Source of the DNA: Sphingopyxis sp. Root154
GTDB taxonomy: Bacteria > Pseudomonadota > Alphaproteobacteria > Sphingomonadales > Sphingomonadaceae
Direction: 5' to 3'
Assembly: GCF_001427105.1 (NCBI RefSeq)
Contig: NZ_LMGI01000002.1
Span: forward strand, 1,654,651-1,718,650
DNA: 64,000 nucleotides
Part shown: positions 52,175-60,852 of the stretch, in pieces
Numbering within the stretch: the first letter of the stretch is position 1
Layout: each line of letters opens with the position of its first letter
Made by a program: the position numbers and the translations under genes
Notes under the pieces: model-generated
Told to the model about the DNA's origin: nothing
The model's input: only the letters and a program-made list of their open reading frames with translations
Database searches by the model: none

Positions 52175-52645
52175 ATGAAGAATGGCCAATCCACAGTCGA
52201 ATTGGACGAGTTCGATCGCAAGATCCTTGCGATTCTGGGCCGCGACGGAAGGATCACTTTTACCGAACTGGCATTGCAGGTCGGCCTGTCGAAGACGCCG
52301 TGCCAGCAGCGCGTCAAACGTCTTGTCGACAGCGGGCTGATCACCGGCTTTCGCGCGATCGTCGATCCCGCCAAGGTCGGGCTGGACCATGTCGCCTTTG
52401 CCGAGGTCAAGCTGTCGGACACGCGCGAGGAGGCGCTCAAACAATTCAATGCCGCCGTGCGGCAGATTCCCGAAGTCGAGGAATGCCACATGATCGCGAG
52501 CAATTTCGATTATCTCCTGAAGGTCCGCACGCCCGACATCCGTCGCTATCGCATCGTGCTCGGCGAAAAGATCTCGAGCCTGCCGCACGTCGCGAGCACC
52601 TCGACCTTCGTCGCGATGGAGACCATCTGCGAATCGGCGCGCTGA
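52175..52645 (+). CDS. putR: Lrp/AsnC-family regulator, probable PutR
   Basis: 156 residues. N-terminal winged HTH: LDEFDRKILAILGRDGRITF followed by TELALQVGLSKTPCQQRVKR. The C-terminal part is a RAM/AsnC ligand-binding domain (VDPAKVGLDHVAFAEVKLS, VEECHMIASNFDYLLKVRTP). It is divergent from putA across 97 nt, the arrangement seen for PutR in Agrobacterium and Rhodobacter, where it activates putA in the presence of proline. The motif CQQRVKRL is characteristic of PutR. Confidence 0.9.
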   Translation: MKNGQSTVELDEFDRKILAILGRDGRITFTELALQVGLSKTPCQQRVKRLVDSGLITGFRAIVDPAKVGLDHVAFAEVKLSDTREEALKQFNAAVRQIPEVEECHMIASNFDYLLKVRTPDIRRYRIVLGEKISSLPHVASTSTFVAMETICESAR

Positions 52646-52658
52646 CTTCGGCGGCCGC

Positions 52659-54257
52659 CTAACGAGCCTCGAAAAAGGCCGGCGTACGGCCCGCGTTCGT
52701 TTCTTCATAAAAAGCGGCGAATCGGTCCGCTGGCAGCGCTTCCGAATATCGCCAGCCCTGGGCAAATTCCACGCCCGCGTCGCGCAGATACATTTCCTGC
52801 GCCTCCGTTTCGACGCCCTCCGCGACGATGTGGAAGTTCAGGCCGTGCGCCATTTCGATGATGTGCGGGACGATGACGCTGGTCGCCGCATCCTTGCCGA
52901 TAGCATCGACGAAGGATTTGTCGATCTTGAGCGCATCGAGAGGCAAGGTCTCGAGAAGCGAGAGGCTGGAATAGCCGGTGCCGAAATCGTCGATCGCCAC
53001 CAGGTGGCCCGCAGCGCGCGCCTGTTCGATCGTCGCGCGCGCGGCTGCGGCGTTCATGAAACCACGCTCGGTCGCCTCGAGCCATATTTGCGAAGGCTCG
53101 ATGCCCGCCCCGGAAAGCGCGGCCGCCAGCACGGCAAGGAAACGGCCGCTCTGCATATCGGCGGCCGAAATGTTGATCGCGACGTGGATGGACCGTTCCT
53201 TGCGCAGCATTTCGGCAAGGTCGACGACGACGGTTTCGATGACGAGATCGGTCAGCGGCTCGACCAGCCCGGTCTGCTCGGCGAGCGGAAAAAACAGGTC
53301 GGGCGCGACCCATTCGCCATCGGGGCGGTGCCACCGCGCCAGCGCTTCGGCGCCGATGCACAGTCCTGTCGAAAGCTCGATGATGGGTTGATAGAAGGCG
53401 ACGAATTCGCGGCGCCTGATGGCGATTTCGAGTTCCTTGCGCGGCGACAGCCGTTGCCGCGACAGCCACAGCACGAGGCCGACGAGCGCGGCGGAGATCG
53501 CGACGCCGATCGGCACGAGATACCATAGATCGCGGTCGATCCGCGCCTCCACCAACGCACGGTCGGTTATCGCAAACGCCCGGAGCCCCTTGCGCTCGGC
53601 CGACGCGAACATTTGGTTCCTCCAGCGCCCCGAGCCCCCATGGCGCGCGATGCGCGCGACGAGGTCCGCGTGCGCCGGTCCCGAGGTCGACAGGATCTTG
53701 CCGTCCAAGGTCGCGACGCCGAGCGTCATCTTGGTATCGGTCAAGACGTCGACCAGCCGCTCGGGCTTTATGAGGATATTGTGGTCGCCGCGGCTGAGCG
53801 CGTGAACCGTGCCGCCGCTGGTGACAATCGGCCTGACGTTCAGGTGGATGCCGATCCCGCCCGGCAGCTGCGTGTCGGGCGATTCGATCGCAACGGGGCG
53901 ACCGACCTTGCCCCAGCTTGTGCAGGCCAGCTTTCCGTCCATAAAATAGCCGACTTCGTCGACTGGCTGCGCATCGATCGTGAGTTGCCGCATTCGCGCT
54001 ATGTGCGCAGCATCGCAACCATGTCGGTTTTCGCGCTCCAGTCGCCCAAAAACGCCCTCGACCATTCGGATATTGCCGGTTGCGCGTTCGAGCGTCCAAT
54101 CCGCATATTCGATAAGGTGCCGGTTTTCATCCTCGACGGCTTTGTGCCGCGCATAGACGGCGATCGCGATCAGGGGCAGGATCGCGGCGAGAATCGCCAG
54201 GCAGGATGCAATGATGATGATCGTCCTGCGCCGCATACTCGCCCCATCGAACATCAT
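52659..54257 (-). CDS. CSS-domain c-di-GMP phosphodiesterase (EAL)
   Basis: 532 residues if the ATG at 54257 is used; ATG at 54254 or 54236 is possible. Two membrane helices (about residues 12-35 and 250-270) flank a periplasmic CSS domain with the motif KLACTSWGKVG. The C-terminal EAL domain has GAEALARW, NISAADMQSGR, WLEATERGF, IDDFGTGYSSLSLL, LKIDKSFVD, and AEGVETEAQ, so all catalytic residues are present. It should hydrolyse c-di-GMP in response to a periplasmic redox or disulphide signal. It is convergent with putR (13-nt gap). Confidence 0.92.
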   Translation of the reverse strand: MMFDGASMRRRTIIIIASCLAILAAILPLIAIAVYARHKAVEDENRHLIEYADWTLERATGNIRMVEGVFGRLERENRHGCDAAHIARMRQLTIDAQPVDEVGYFMDGKLACTSWGKVGRPVAIESPDTQLPGGIGIHLNVRPIVTSGGTVHALSRGDHNILIKPERLVDVLTDTKMTLGVATLDGKILSTSGPAHADLVARIARHGGSGRWRNQMFASAERKGLRAFAITDRALVEARIDRDLWYLVPIGVAISAALVGLVLWLSRQRLSPRKELEIAIRRREFVAFYQPIIELSTGLCIGAEALARWHRPDGEWVAPDLFFPLAEQTGLVEPLTDLVIETVVVDLAEMLRKERSIHVAINISAADMQSGRFLAVLAAALSGAGIEPSQIWLEATERGFMNAAAARATIEQARAAGHLVAIDDFGTGYSSLSLLETLPLDALKIDKSFVDAIGKDAATSVIVPHIIEMAHGLNFHIVAEGVETEAQEMYLRDAGVEFAQGWRYSEALPADRFAAFYEETNAGRTPAFFEAR

Positions 54258-54484
54258 CCGCCGATGACGCTTCCCGCGTAACCAATCGAACGAAAATGCA
54301 TGGAAAAAGAATAAATCTCAAGCACAGCAAGTTCCGGCCGTCAGGTGCAGCATCGCAAGTCGCGCCACCACCGTTCTTCCGTAAGCTTGACCCATGACTT
54401 CAAACGCGGCAAAGGCGGCGCTGTCAGCCAATGCCGCGAAAACCGTTTGTAAAAATGGTTGCCGACAGCATGATCGGTTGGAAT

Positions 54485-54558
54485 GCGGGTGTAGCTCAAT
54501 GGTAGAGCTTTTGCTTCCCAAGCAAGTGACGAGGGTTCGATTCCCTTCACCCGCTCCA
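54485..54558 (+). tRNA. tRNA-Gly (CCC)
   Basis: 74 nt with an encoded CCA. Acceptor GCGGGTG/CACCCGC, D-arm GCTC/GAGC, anticodon arm TTTGC-TTCCCAA-GCAAG with anticodon CCC, T-arm GAGGG-TTCGATT-CCCTT. It is followed at once by a long inverted repeat. Confidence 0.97.
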
Positions 54559-54605
54559 GGCTTTCGCAGCGATTGGGCGGAGCTAAATCGCGATCTGCGA
54601 AAGCC
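54559..54605. repeat. Long inverted repeat just after tRNA-Gly(CCC)
   Basis: GGCTTTCGCAG (54559-54569) and CTGCGAAAGCC (54595-54605) are perfect 11-bp arms; inside them GCGATT/AATCGC forms a further stem. No T-run follows. It may be the processing or termination structure of the tRNA transcript, or a REP-type element. Confidence 0.6.
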
Positions 54606-54661
54606 CGGCCGATCTCGCGCAGCAGCGAGGATCGACGGCGTGGCTTTGCCACGACGAAACG

Positions 54662-55444
54662 CTAACCCTCGAGCCGCTCCACCTTCACCGACTGGCTGAC
54701 GAACGCAATATCGCGATACGCCGTCAGGAAGGAAATATCGGCGGCGTCGCGCCCGACGCAGATGCGCGCCATTTCTGAGGCGCGCGCCATGCCCGTCGCG
54801 TCAACGAGGTGCCAGTCGCCATCGAGGAAGACTTCGGCGACGGCGTGGAAATCCTGCGGTGCGACGCGGAGCGCATATGCGCTCGCCATCCGCGCCGGGA
54901 TATGCGCGGCGCGCGCGAGCGCGATCATCACATGCGCATAGTCGCGGCACACACCGCGACGTTCGACGAAGCTGTCGAGCGCGCCCGTCTCGGCATCGCT
55001 CGAACCCGAAACATAGGTGAAACGGCTTTCGATCCAGTCGCGCATCCGGCCGATCTTCGCTCCGCCCTCATGGTCGCCGAAGCGGCGCTCGACGAAGGCG
55101 TGAAACTTGTTCGACGGGCAATAGCGCGATTCGTTGAGATAGGGGATCGCCCCGGCCGGCAATCGGTGGAGCGGCACCGCGGCGAGCGAGCGGAAGTCGG
55201 TGTCGGGGCGGTCGATCTCGACCCGCGCGCGATATTCGGCGCGGAGGCTCCCTTCGGCACGCAGCCAGATCGGCTCGCAAATGCCGTCGGCGGCCGGAAC
55301 GCGCGCGACAAATTCGGGGGTGCCGACGTCGAGCGACGCGCCGAGGACGCGCTGGCCGTGCCCGTTCGCGGCCTCGATCTGCAGCATCAGGTCGACGGGC
55401 TCGGACAGCCGATAATTTAGGGAGGCGGAAATTTCGAGTTTCAT
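54662..55444 (-). CDS. Transglutaminase-like (papain-fold) protein
   Basis: 260 residues. The Cys-His-Asp triad of the transglutaminase core is visible: Cys in VERRGVCRDYAHVMIALARA, His in APQDFHAVAEVFLDGDW, and Asp in WHLVDATGMA. The N-terminal 80 residues are a beta-rich domain typical of bacterial members (RLSEPVDLMLQIEAANG). It has no signal peptide, so it is probably cytoplasmic; it may act as a peptidase or amidase. The substrate is unknown. Confidence 0.87.
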   Translation of the reverse strand: MKLEISASLNYRLSEPVDLMLQIEAANGHGQRVLGASLDVGTPEFVARVPAADGICEPIWLRAEGSLRAEYRARVEIDRPDTDFRSLAAVPLHRLPAGAIPYLNESRYCPSNKFHAFVERRFGDHEGGAKIGRMRDWIESRFTYVSGSSDAETGALDSFVERRGVCRDYAHVMIALARAAHIPARMASAYALRVAPQDFHAVAEVFLDGDWHLVDATGMARASEMARICVGRDAADISFLTAYRDIAFVSQSVKVERLEG

Positions 55445-55504
55445 CTATCGGCAACGCATGAGGGAGGGTTCGGTGGCGCTAGGGACAGCAGAAAGAAAGA
55501 GCAA

Positions 55505-56758
55505 GTGACGCCGGCGCGGACCATCCCGTTCATCGTCGCGACGATCTTCATGGACGCGGTCGGTTTCGGCATCATCATGCCGGTGCTGCCGCAGCTCGTG
55601 ATGGAGGTCGGCGAGGTCGATCTGCCTCACGCGATCGAGGTCGGCGCGTGGATCGGCCTCGTCATGGCGATCGCGACCTTCCTCGCCTCACCGGTGCTCG
55701 GCAATCTGTCCGATCATTTCGGGCGTCGGCGCGTGCTGCTGCTCGCGCTTGGCGGGCTTGCCATCGACTATGCGCTGCTGACGATCGTCGAGACCTTGCC
55801 ATGGCTGTTCATCGCGCGCGCGCTGTCGGGCATTTTCGGCGGCAGCTATGCCGCGGCGCAGGCGGCGATCGCCGACATCACCAAGCCCGAGGAACGCGCG
55901 CGTAATTTCGGCTTCGTCGGCGCGGCGTTCGGCGTCGGCTTCGTCGCGGGTCCCGCCATCGGCGGCTTCCTCGGCGAGATCAGCCCGCGCGCACCGTTCG
56001 TGGCGGCCGCGATCCTTGCCGCCGCCAACATGTTCTATGGCTATTTCATCTTCCCCGAAACATTGCCGCCCGAACGCCGCCGCACCTTCGACTGGCGCCG
56101 CGCCAATCCGCTTGGTGCGTGGAAGACAATGCGCGCGCTGCCCGGCATGGACGGCGTCGCTGGGGTGCTCGTGCTGTGGCAGATCGCTAGTCTCGTCTAT
56201 CCGATGACGTGGAGTTTCTATTGCATCGCGCAGCTCGGCTGGACGCCGGGCATGATCGGCGCGAGCCTTGCCGCGGTCGGGGTGATGATCGCGCTCGGGC
56301 AGGTCTTTGTCGTCGGCCCCGCAGTGGCGCGCTTCGGCGAGCGTGACGCGGCGACGCTCGGCATCCTCGTCGCGACCCTGGTCTATGTCGGCTACGCCTT
56401 AACCACCTCGACGGCCGGCGCCTTCCTGCTGTTGATCCCCGTTGCGTTGCAGGCGCCCGTGCAGCCCTCGCTGATGGCGATGATGTCGCGCCGCGCGACC
56501 GCCGAAACGCAAGGCGAGGTGCAGGGAATTTCGGCGATGGCGATGGGTCTTGGGCAGCTTTTTGCGCCGCTGCTGCTCACCGGAACGATGGCCTATTTCA
56601 CCGCAGACGGCGCGCCGGTGCATTTCCCCGGCGCGGCCTTTGTCGTCGCGGCGATCTTTGGCCTGCTCGCGATCCTGATGCTCCGCCGCCTGCCACGCGC
56701 GACACGAACAAGCGACGATGATGCGGCCGATCAGATGCCGCCGTCGGTCACCGCATAG
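55505..56758 (+). CDS. MFS transporter of the TCR/Tet (DHA1) family
   Basis: 417 residues from the GTG at 55505. About 12 membrane helices are seen; the loop after helix 2 has the MFS motif A form ([19 protein letters not shown]), and motif C-like [19 protein letters not shown] lies in helix 5. TCR-type proton antiporters export tetracyclines or other drugs, but many relatives carry unknown solutes, so the substrate is not assigned. Its 3' end overlaps the convergent CinA-like gene by 28 nt. Confidence 0.88.
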   Translation: MTPARTIPFIVATIFMDAVGFGIIMPVLPQLVMEVGEVDLPHAIEVGAWIGLVMAIATFLASPVLGNLSDHFGRRRVLLLALGGLAIDYALLTIVETLPWLFIARALSGIFGGSYAAAQAAIADITKPEERARNFGFVGAAFGVGFVAGPAIGGFLGEISPRAPFVAAAILAAANMFYGYFIFPETLPPERRRTFDWRRANPLGAWKTMRALPGMDGVAGVLVLWQIASLVYPMTWSFYCIAQLGWTPGMIGASLAAVGVMIALGQVFVVGPAVARFGERDAATLGILVATLVYVGYALTTSTAGAFLLLIPVALQAPVQPSLMAMMSRRATAETQGEVQGISAMAMGLGQLFAPLLLTGTMAYFTADGAPVHFPGAAFVVAAIFGLLAILMLRRLPRATRTSDDDAADQMPPSVTA

Positions 56759-57492
56759 CCAAGGGCTTCGAAGCCGGCGGTCAACGCACCGACGCACGCC
56801 GCGACCTGTTCGCCGTCGGTCGAACGGATAACGAAATTGGCGCCGATCTTGCCCTCGCGAAAGAAGGGATAGCTGCCGATCGCAACGCCGGGATAATCCT
56901 TCTCGCCCTGACGCAGCAGGTCGGCGATCTCGCTTTCAGGCGCCCACGCGCCGATCGTGCGCGCGACGAGCGGCGCGCCGCCCTCAAGCTCGCCGGTCAG
57001 CGCGTCGAGCATCCCCGCGGTGATGTGCGGCACCCCCGCCATCACGAACAGATTGCCGATGCGGATCCCCGGCGCGCCCGACATGCGGTTTGGGATCAGG
57101 TCGGCACCGTCGGGTACGCGCGCCATACGCAGCCGTGCCTCGGTCAGCTCGCTGCCGCGCGCGGTGTAATAATTTTCAAGGATCGCGCGCGCAGTCGGAT
57201 GGATGACGACGCCGACGCCGAGCGCCTTCGCCACCGCATCGACAGTGATGTCGTCGTGCGTCGGGCCGATACCGCCGGTGGTGAAGACATAGTCGTAGCG
57301 CGCGCGGATCGCGTTCAGCGCATCGACAATCTCCTGCTCGACATCGGGAACGATCCGCACTTCGCGCAGGCGGATGCCCTGCACCTCGAGCCAGGTCGCA
57401 ATCTGCGCGACATTCTTGTCCTGCGTGCGGCCCGAGAGAATCTCGTCGCCGATCACCAGCACGGCGGCGGTCCAGATGCGTTCGTCGCTCAT
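56731..57492 (-). CDS. CinA/MoaB-like molybdopterin-binding domain protein
   Basis: 253 residues. The N-terminal domain has AVLVIGDEILSGRTQDKNV, DYVFTTGGIGPTHDDITVDA and the Met-rich MSGAPGIRIGNLFVMAGVPH, typical of the competence/damage-inducible CinA family N-domain (MoCF fold). The deamidase domain of full-length CinA is missing, so this is the short type. In other organisms this domain is a NMN- or ADP-ribose-acting enzyme; the role here is uncertain. It converges on the MFS gene. Confidence 0.88.
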   Translation of the reverse strand: MSDERIWTAAVLVIGDEILSGRTQDKNVAQIATWLEVQGIRLREVRIVPDVEQEIVDALNAIRARYDYVFTTGGIGPTHDDITVDAVAKALGVGVVIHPTARAILENYYTARGSELTEARLRMARVPDGADLIPNRMSGAPGIRIGNLFVMAGVPHITAGMLDALTGELEGGAPLVARTIGAWAPESEIADLLRQGEKDYPGVAIGSYPFFREGKIGANFVIRSTDGEQVAACVGALTAGFEALGYAVTDGGI

Positions 57493-57594
57493 GCCCTTGC
57501 CTTAGCTGCGAATGGTGACAAAACAAGCCCGCTGGCAGTCGGATAATGTTCTTGATATGTTCGTATTCGAATCGAACCGCATGGGAGAAGCGCG

Positions 57595-58224
57595 ATGGCC
57601 GAAGACCTTATTTTCTATACCAATCCGATGTCGCGCGGGCAGATCGCCCGCTGGATGCTCGAAGAGGTCGGCGCGCCCTATGAACCGCGCATCCTGGATT
57701 ATGGCACGACGATGAAGAGCGCCGACTATCTCGCGATCAACCCGATGGGCAAGGTTCCGGCGGTGGTCCACAATGGCAAGGTCGTCACCGAATGCGCCGC
57801 GATCTGCGCGTATCTCGCCGACGCCTTCCCCGAAGCCGGCCTCGCGCCCGATGTGGCCGACCGGGCCGATTATTATCGCTGGCTGTTCTTCACTTCGGGC
57901 CCCGTCGAGCAAGCGATCACCGCCAAGCATTTCGGCGTCGAACCCGATGCCGACCAACAGCGCATGGCGGGCTTCGGCTCGCTGCCCGCCGCGCTTGACG
58001 CCCTCGAAAGTGCGGTCGCGGGTAAAACCTATGTCGCGGGCGACCGCTTCAGCGCCGCCGACGTCTATGTCGGCAGCCAGATCGACTGGGGGCTGCAGTT
58101 CGGCACCATCCCCTCGCGCCCGGCGTTCGAGGCCTATGTCGCACCGCTTCGCGAGCGCGCCGCGTACAAGCGCGCGAAGGAGATCGACAATGCGCTGATC
58201 GCCGAGATGCAGGCTGCGCAATGA
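57595..58224 (+). CDS. Glutathione S-transferase family protein
   Basis: 209 residues. The N-terminal thioredoxin-like domain has FYTNPMSRGQIARWMLEEVG, a cis-Pro segment (NPMGKVPAVVHNGKVVTECA) and the SNAIL-like VTECAAICAYLA. The helical C-terminal domain has FSAADVYVGSQIDW. The Ser in SRG is the likely glutathione-activating residue. It is followed with a 4-nt overlap by a GNAT gene, so the two are co-transcribed. The substrate is unknown. Confidence 0.9.
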   Translation: MAEDLIFYTNPMSRGQIARWMLEEVGAPYEPRILDYGTTMKSADYLAINPMGKVPAVVHNGKVVTECAAICAYLADAFPEAGLAPDVADRADYYRWLFFTSGPVEQAITAKHFGVEPDADQQRMAGFGSLPAALDALESAVAGKTYVAGDRFSAADVYVGSQIDWGLQFGTIPSRPAFEAYVAPLRERAAYKRAKEIDNALIAEMQAAQ

Positions 58225-58787
58225 CGTTACCACTTCCGGACCTCGCGACCGAAACACTCCTGCTGCGACCGCTGGTGCTGGAAGATCATTCCGCCATTCA
58301 GGCCATTTTCCCGCAATGGCAGATCGTGCGCCATTTGAATCCATTCGTTCCATGGCCCTATCCCGACGACGGCGCACTGACCTTTGTCCGCGACGTCGCG
58401 CTTCCGGCGATGCGGGAGGGCAAGGCGTGGCACTGGTCGATCCGACCGCGGCAGGAGCCCGGCACCCTGATCGGGGTCATCAGCCTGATGCTCGATCCCG
58501 ACGACAACCGCGGTTTCTGGCTCGATCCGGTCCATTGGGGCAAAGGCTTGATGCGCGAAGCGAGCGATGCCGTGACCGATTATTGGTTCGACGTGCTTGA
58601 TCAGCCGGTCCTGCGCGTGCCCAAGGCGATCGACAATCGCGCATCGCGCGCCATCTCGACCGGCAGCGGCATGCGTGCCGTTTGGTGCGGCGAAAAGCGC
58701 TATGTCGAAGGCCCCTTACCCTCGGAATTATGGGAAATCACCGCCGATGAATGGCGGGCGAGGCGCATCCTCCGCCCTGACCAATAA
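58221..58787 (+). CDS. GNAT-family N-acetyltransferase (RimJ type)
   Basis: 188 residues. It begins with the RimJ/RimL-type strand LATETLLLRPLVLEDHSAIQ, and has the acetyl-CoA-binding region VISLMLDPDDNRGFWLDPVH followed by WGKGLMREASDAVTDYWFD and NRASRAISTGSGM. The overlap with gst (ATGA) suggests co-expression. The acceptor could be a ribosomal-protein N-terminus or a small molecule; nothing decides it. Confidence 0.88.
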   Translation: MTLPLPDLATETLLLRPLVLEDHSAIQAIFPQWQIVRHLNPFVPWPYPDDGALTFVRDVALPAMREGKAWHWSIRPRQEPGTLIGVISLMLDPDDNRGFWLDPVHWGKGLMREASDAVTDYWFDVLDQPVLRVPKAIDNRASRAISTGSGMRAVWCGEKRYVEGPLPSELWEITADEWRARRILRPDQ

Positions 58788-58790
58788 AAA

Positions 58791-58818
58791 GAGCCCGGCG
58801 AATCGCTCCGCCGGGCTC
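58791..58818. terminator. Bidirectional terminator between convergent genes
   Basis: A perfect 10-bp stem GAGCCCGGCG/CGCCGGGCTC (58791-58800 with 58809-58818) has A5 on the left, giving T5 when read leftward for the Bax-inhibitor gene; the right side has CCTTGTTT for the GNAT gene. Confidence 0.88.
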
Positions 58819-58843
58819 CCTTGTTTCGTTCTGTCCGTCCCGC

Positions 58844-59572
58844 TTAGTCGCGGCTGCCCATCAGGTTGAGCAGGAAGGTGAACATGTTGACGAAGTCGAG
58901 GTAGAGCGTCAGCGCGCCCATTACCACCGACTTGCCGACAAAGTCGGTCCCGCGGACATAGAAATACATGCTCTTGATCTTCTGTGTGTCATAGGCGGTG
59001 AGGCCCGCGAACAGCAGCACGCCGATCACGCTGATCGCTAGGCTGAGCGCGCTCGACTGCAGGAACAGGTTGATCAGCATCGCAACGAGGATGCCGACCA
59101 CGCCCATGATCAGGAAGGTGCCGAAACCCGACAGATCCTTTTTGGTCGTATAGCCGTAGAGGCTAAGACCAATGAACGCCGCGGCGGTCGCGAAGAAGGT
59201 GGTTGCGATCGACGTGCCCGTGAAGGCGATGAAGATCGTCGACATCGACAGCCCCATCACCGCGGCATAGACCCAGAACAATGCCTGCGCCGCCGGCGTC
59301 GACAGCTTGTTGATCCCGAAGCTCAGCACCAGCACGAAAGCCAGCGGCGCGAGAGCGACGACCCACATCAGCGGGCTGCCGATCAGCGAGGCGGTAAAGC
59401 CCGACTGAAACGCCAGCAACGCGACGATGCCGGTCAGCAGCACGCCCGAGCCCATATAATTGTAAACCGACAGCATGTACGACCGCAGGCCGGCATCGAC
59501 GGCCTGGTCCATTGCGTTCGCGCCGGCACCAAAACCGGAAGCCGCCATATTGGGGTCGTTCCACTTCGCCAT
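58844..59572 (-). CDS. Bax inhibitor-1/YccA family membrane protein
   Basis: 242 residues with seven membrane helices from about residue 30 on. Typical features are VYNYMGSGVLLTGIVALLAF, an internal AALFGYTTKKDLS-like segment here SLYGYTTKKDLSGFGTFLIM, GLTAYDTQKIKSMY, and the C-terminal ALTLYLDFVNMFTFLLNLMG, which is the BI-1 signature. Members act as pH-gated calcium leak channels or modulators of FtsH. The gene is monocistronic between terminators. Confidence 0.92.
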   Translation of the reverse strand: MAKWNDPNMAASGFGAGANAMDQAVDAGLRSYMLSVYNYMGSGVLLTGIVALLAFQSGFTASLIGSPLMWVVALAPLAFVLVLSFGINKLSTPAAQALFWVYAAVMGLSMSTIFIAFTGTSIATTFFATAAAFIGLSLYGYTTKKDLSGFGTFLIMGVVGILVAMLINLFLQSSALSLAISVIGVLLFAGLTAYDTQKIKSMYFYVRGTDFVGKSVVMGALTLYLDFVNMFTFLLNLMGSRD

Positions 59573-59729
59573 TGTCTTTACTCCATCACCGGCCAGCCCA
59601 TACCGGCCGTAGGCAGCAATATCGGGACTTTCCCTTCTTGTTTCAAGCGAAACCGGACAAGAGCAATATTATTGCCTTCCCGGCGGTTAGGGGTCGCGAT
59701 CCGGAATCCCGCCCTCTATGCTCGCCGCC

Positions 59730-60347
59730 ATGTCCACGCACCGCCTGTTCGTCGCGCTGCGCCCGCCGCGCCCGGTCCGCGACATATTGCTCGCAGCGAT
59801 GCACGGCATCGCGGGCGCGCGCTGGCAGAATGACGAGCAGCTCCACCTGACCCTGCGCTTCATCGGCGAGGTCGATCACCATATGGCCGAGGATATCGCC
59901 GCGGCGCTCGGCGCGCTTTATGCCCCGGCGGTGACCGCGCGGATCGCAGGCATCGGCCTGTTCGAACGGCAGGGCCGACCGCACATGATCTGGGCGGGGG
60001 TCGAGCCACACGAACCGCTCGCGGCGCTGCACCGCAAGGTCGACCAGCTCCTCGCGCGCGTCGGCGTCGCGCCCGAGACGCGCGCCTTTACCCCGCATGT
60101 GACGCTCGCGCGACTGAACCGTGGATCAGGTCCGGTCGCATCCTTCCTCGCGCTGAACAGCGACCTGGCCAGCCCGGCTTTCGAATTTGGCCATGTCACG
60201 CTGTATGAAAGCGAACTGGGGCATGGCGGTTCACGCTATCATCCGGTGGCGCGTTATCCGCTGGACGGCGAAAATTCGGCAACGAGCGCGGCGGCGACCG
60301 CATCGACATCGTCCCATGTCGCGGCAAAGCCGTCGTCTTCGCCATAA
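59730..60347 (+). CDS. thpR: RNA 2',3'-cyclic phosphodiesterase ThpR
   Basis: 205 residues from the ATG at 59730. Both HxTx motifs of the 2H phosphoesterase family are present: HLTLRFIGEV and HVTLARLNRG. The start RLFVALRPPRPVRDILLA fits ThpR (LigT). It cleaves 2',3'-cyclic phosphates in RNA. The last 30 codons (ATSAAATASTSS) are low-complexity and overlap the convergent phosphatase gene by 94 nt; they may be a recent extension. Confidence 0.9.
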   Translation: MSTHRLFVALRPPRPVRDILLAAMHGIAGARWQNDEQLHLTLRFIGEVDHHMAEDIAAALGALYAPAVTARIAGIGLFERQGRPHMIWAGVEPHEPLAALHRKVDQLLARVGVAPETRAFTPHVTLARLNRGSGPVASFLALNSDLASPAFEFGHVTLYESELGHGGSRYHPVARYPLDGENSATSAAATASTSSHVAAKPSSSP

Positions 60348-60763
60348 TAGGGGTCGGTGACACCCTCCCCGCCGCGGCCGGGGAGCAGATCGAGCATCAG
60401 CCGGAGCTCAGCGGTCGCGTCGGGCGGCCGAATCGCGCGGGCGTCGCGCAAATTGCTCGCGTCGGCGGCGAGGATCAGGTTGAAATCGTAGAAGTCGGCG
60501 CGGCGGAGCTGGCGGCCGCGCAGCGCCGAAATGTCGATACCGCGGCGCCGCGCTTCGGCCTGCGCGCGGGCATCAGAGGCATGGCCGATATGCCAGTCGC
60601 CGGTTCCCGCCGAATCGAGCGTGGCGTCGATGCCGGCACGGGCGAAAGCGGCGCGGGCGGCGCCCTCGGCGAGTGGGGAGCGGCAGATGTTGCCGAGGCA
60701 GAGGAAAAGGATCGCGGGCCCGGCAACTGCTCTATCATCGCGCATATCGACCATGTTCTCCAT
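60254..60763 (-). CDS. Low-molecular-weight protein-tyrosine phosphatase
   Basis: 169 residues from the first ATG at 60763 (others at 60754, 60745). P-loop ILFLCLGNICRSPLAEG has the catalytic Cys and Arg, and the general acid is the Asp in VTDPYYGEDDGF. It removes phosphate from tyrosine or small substrates, often in polysaccharide or stress signalling. No cognate kinase is nearby. It overlaps thpR tail-to-tail. Confidence 0.93.
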   Translation of the reverse strand: MENMVDMRDDRAVAGPAILFLCLGNICRSPLAEGAARAAFARAGIDATLDSAGTGDWHIGHASDARAQAEARRRGIDISALRGRQLRRADFYDFNLILAADASNLRDARAIRPPDATAELRLMLDLLPGRGGEGVTDPYYGEDDGFAATWDDVDAVAAALVAEFSPSSG

Positions 60764-60852
60764 AAAGTTGAACCGACTTTCAACTTGCGCCGTCGTCCGG
60801 CTCTGCTAGCCATGAGCCACAACAGATAACGGGTCAGGGAGAGGGTTGCCAG

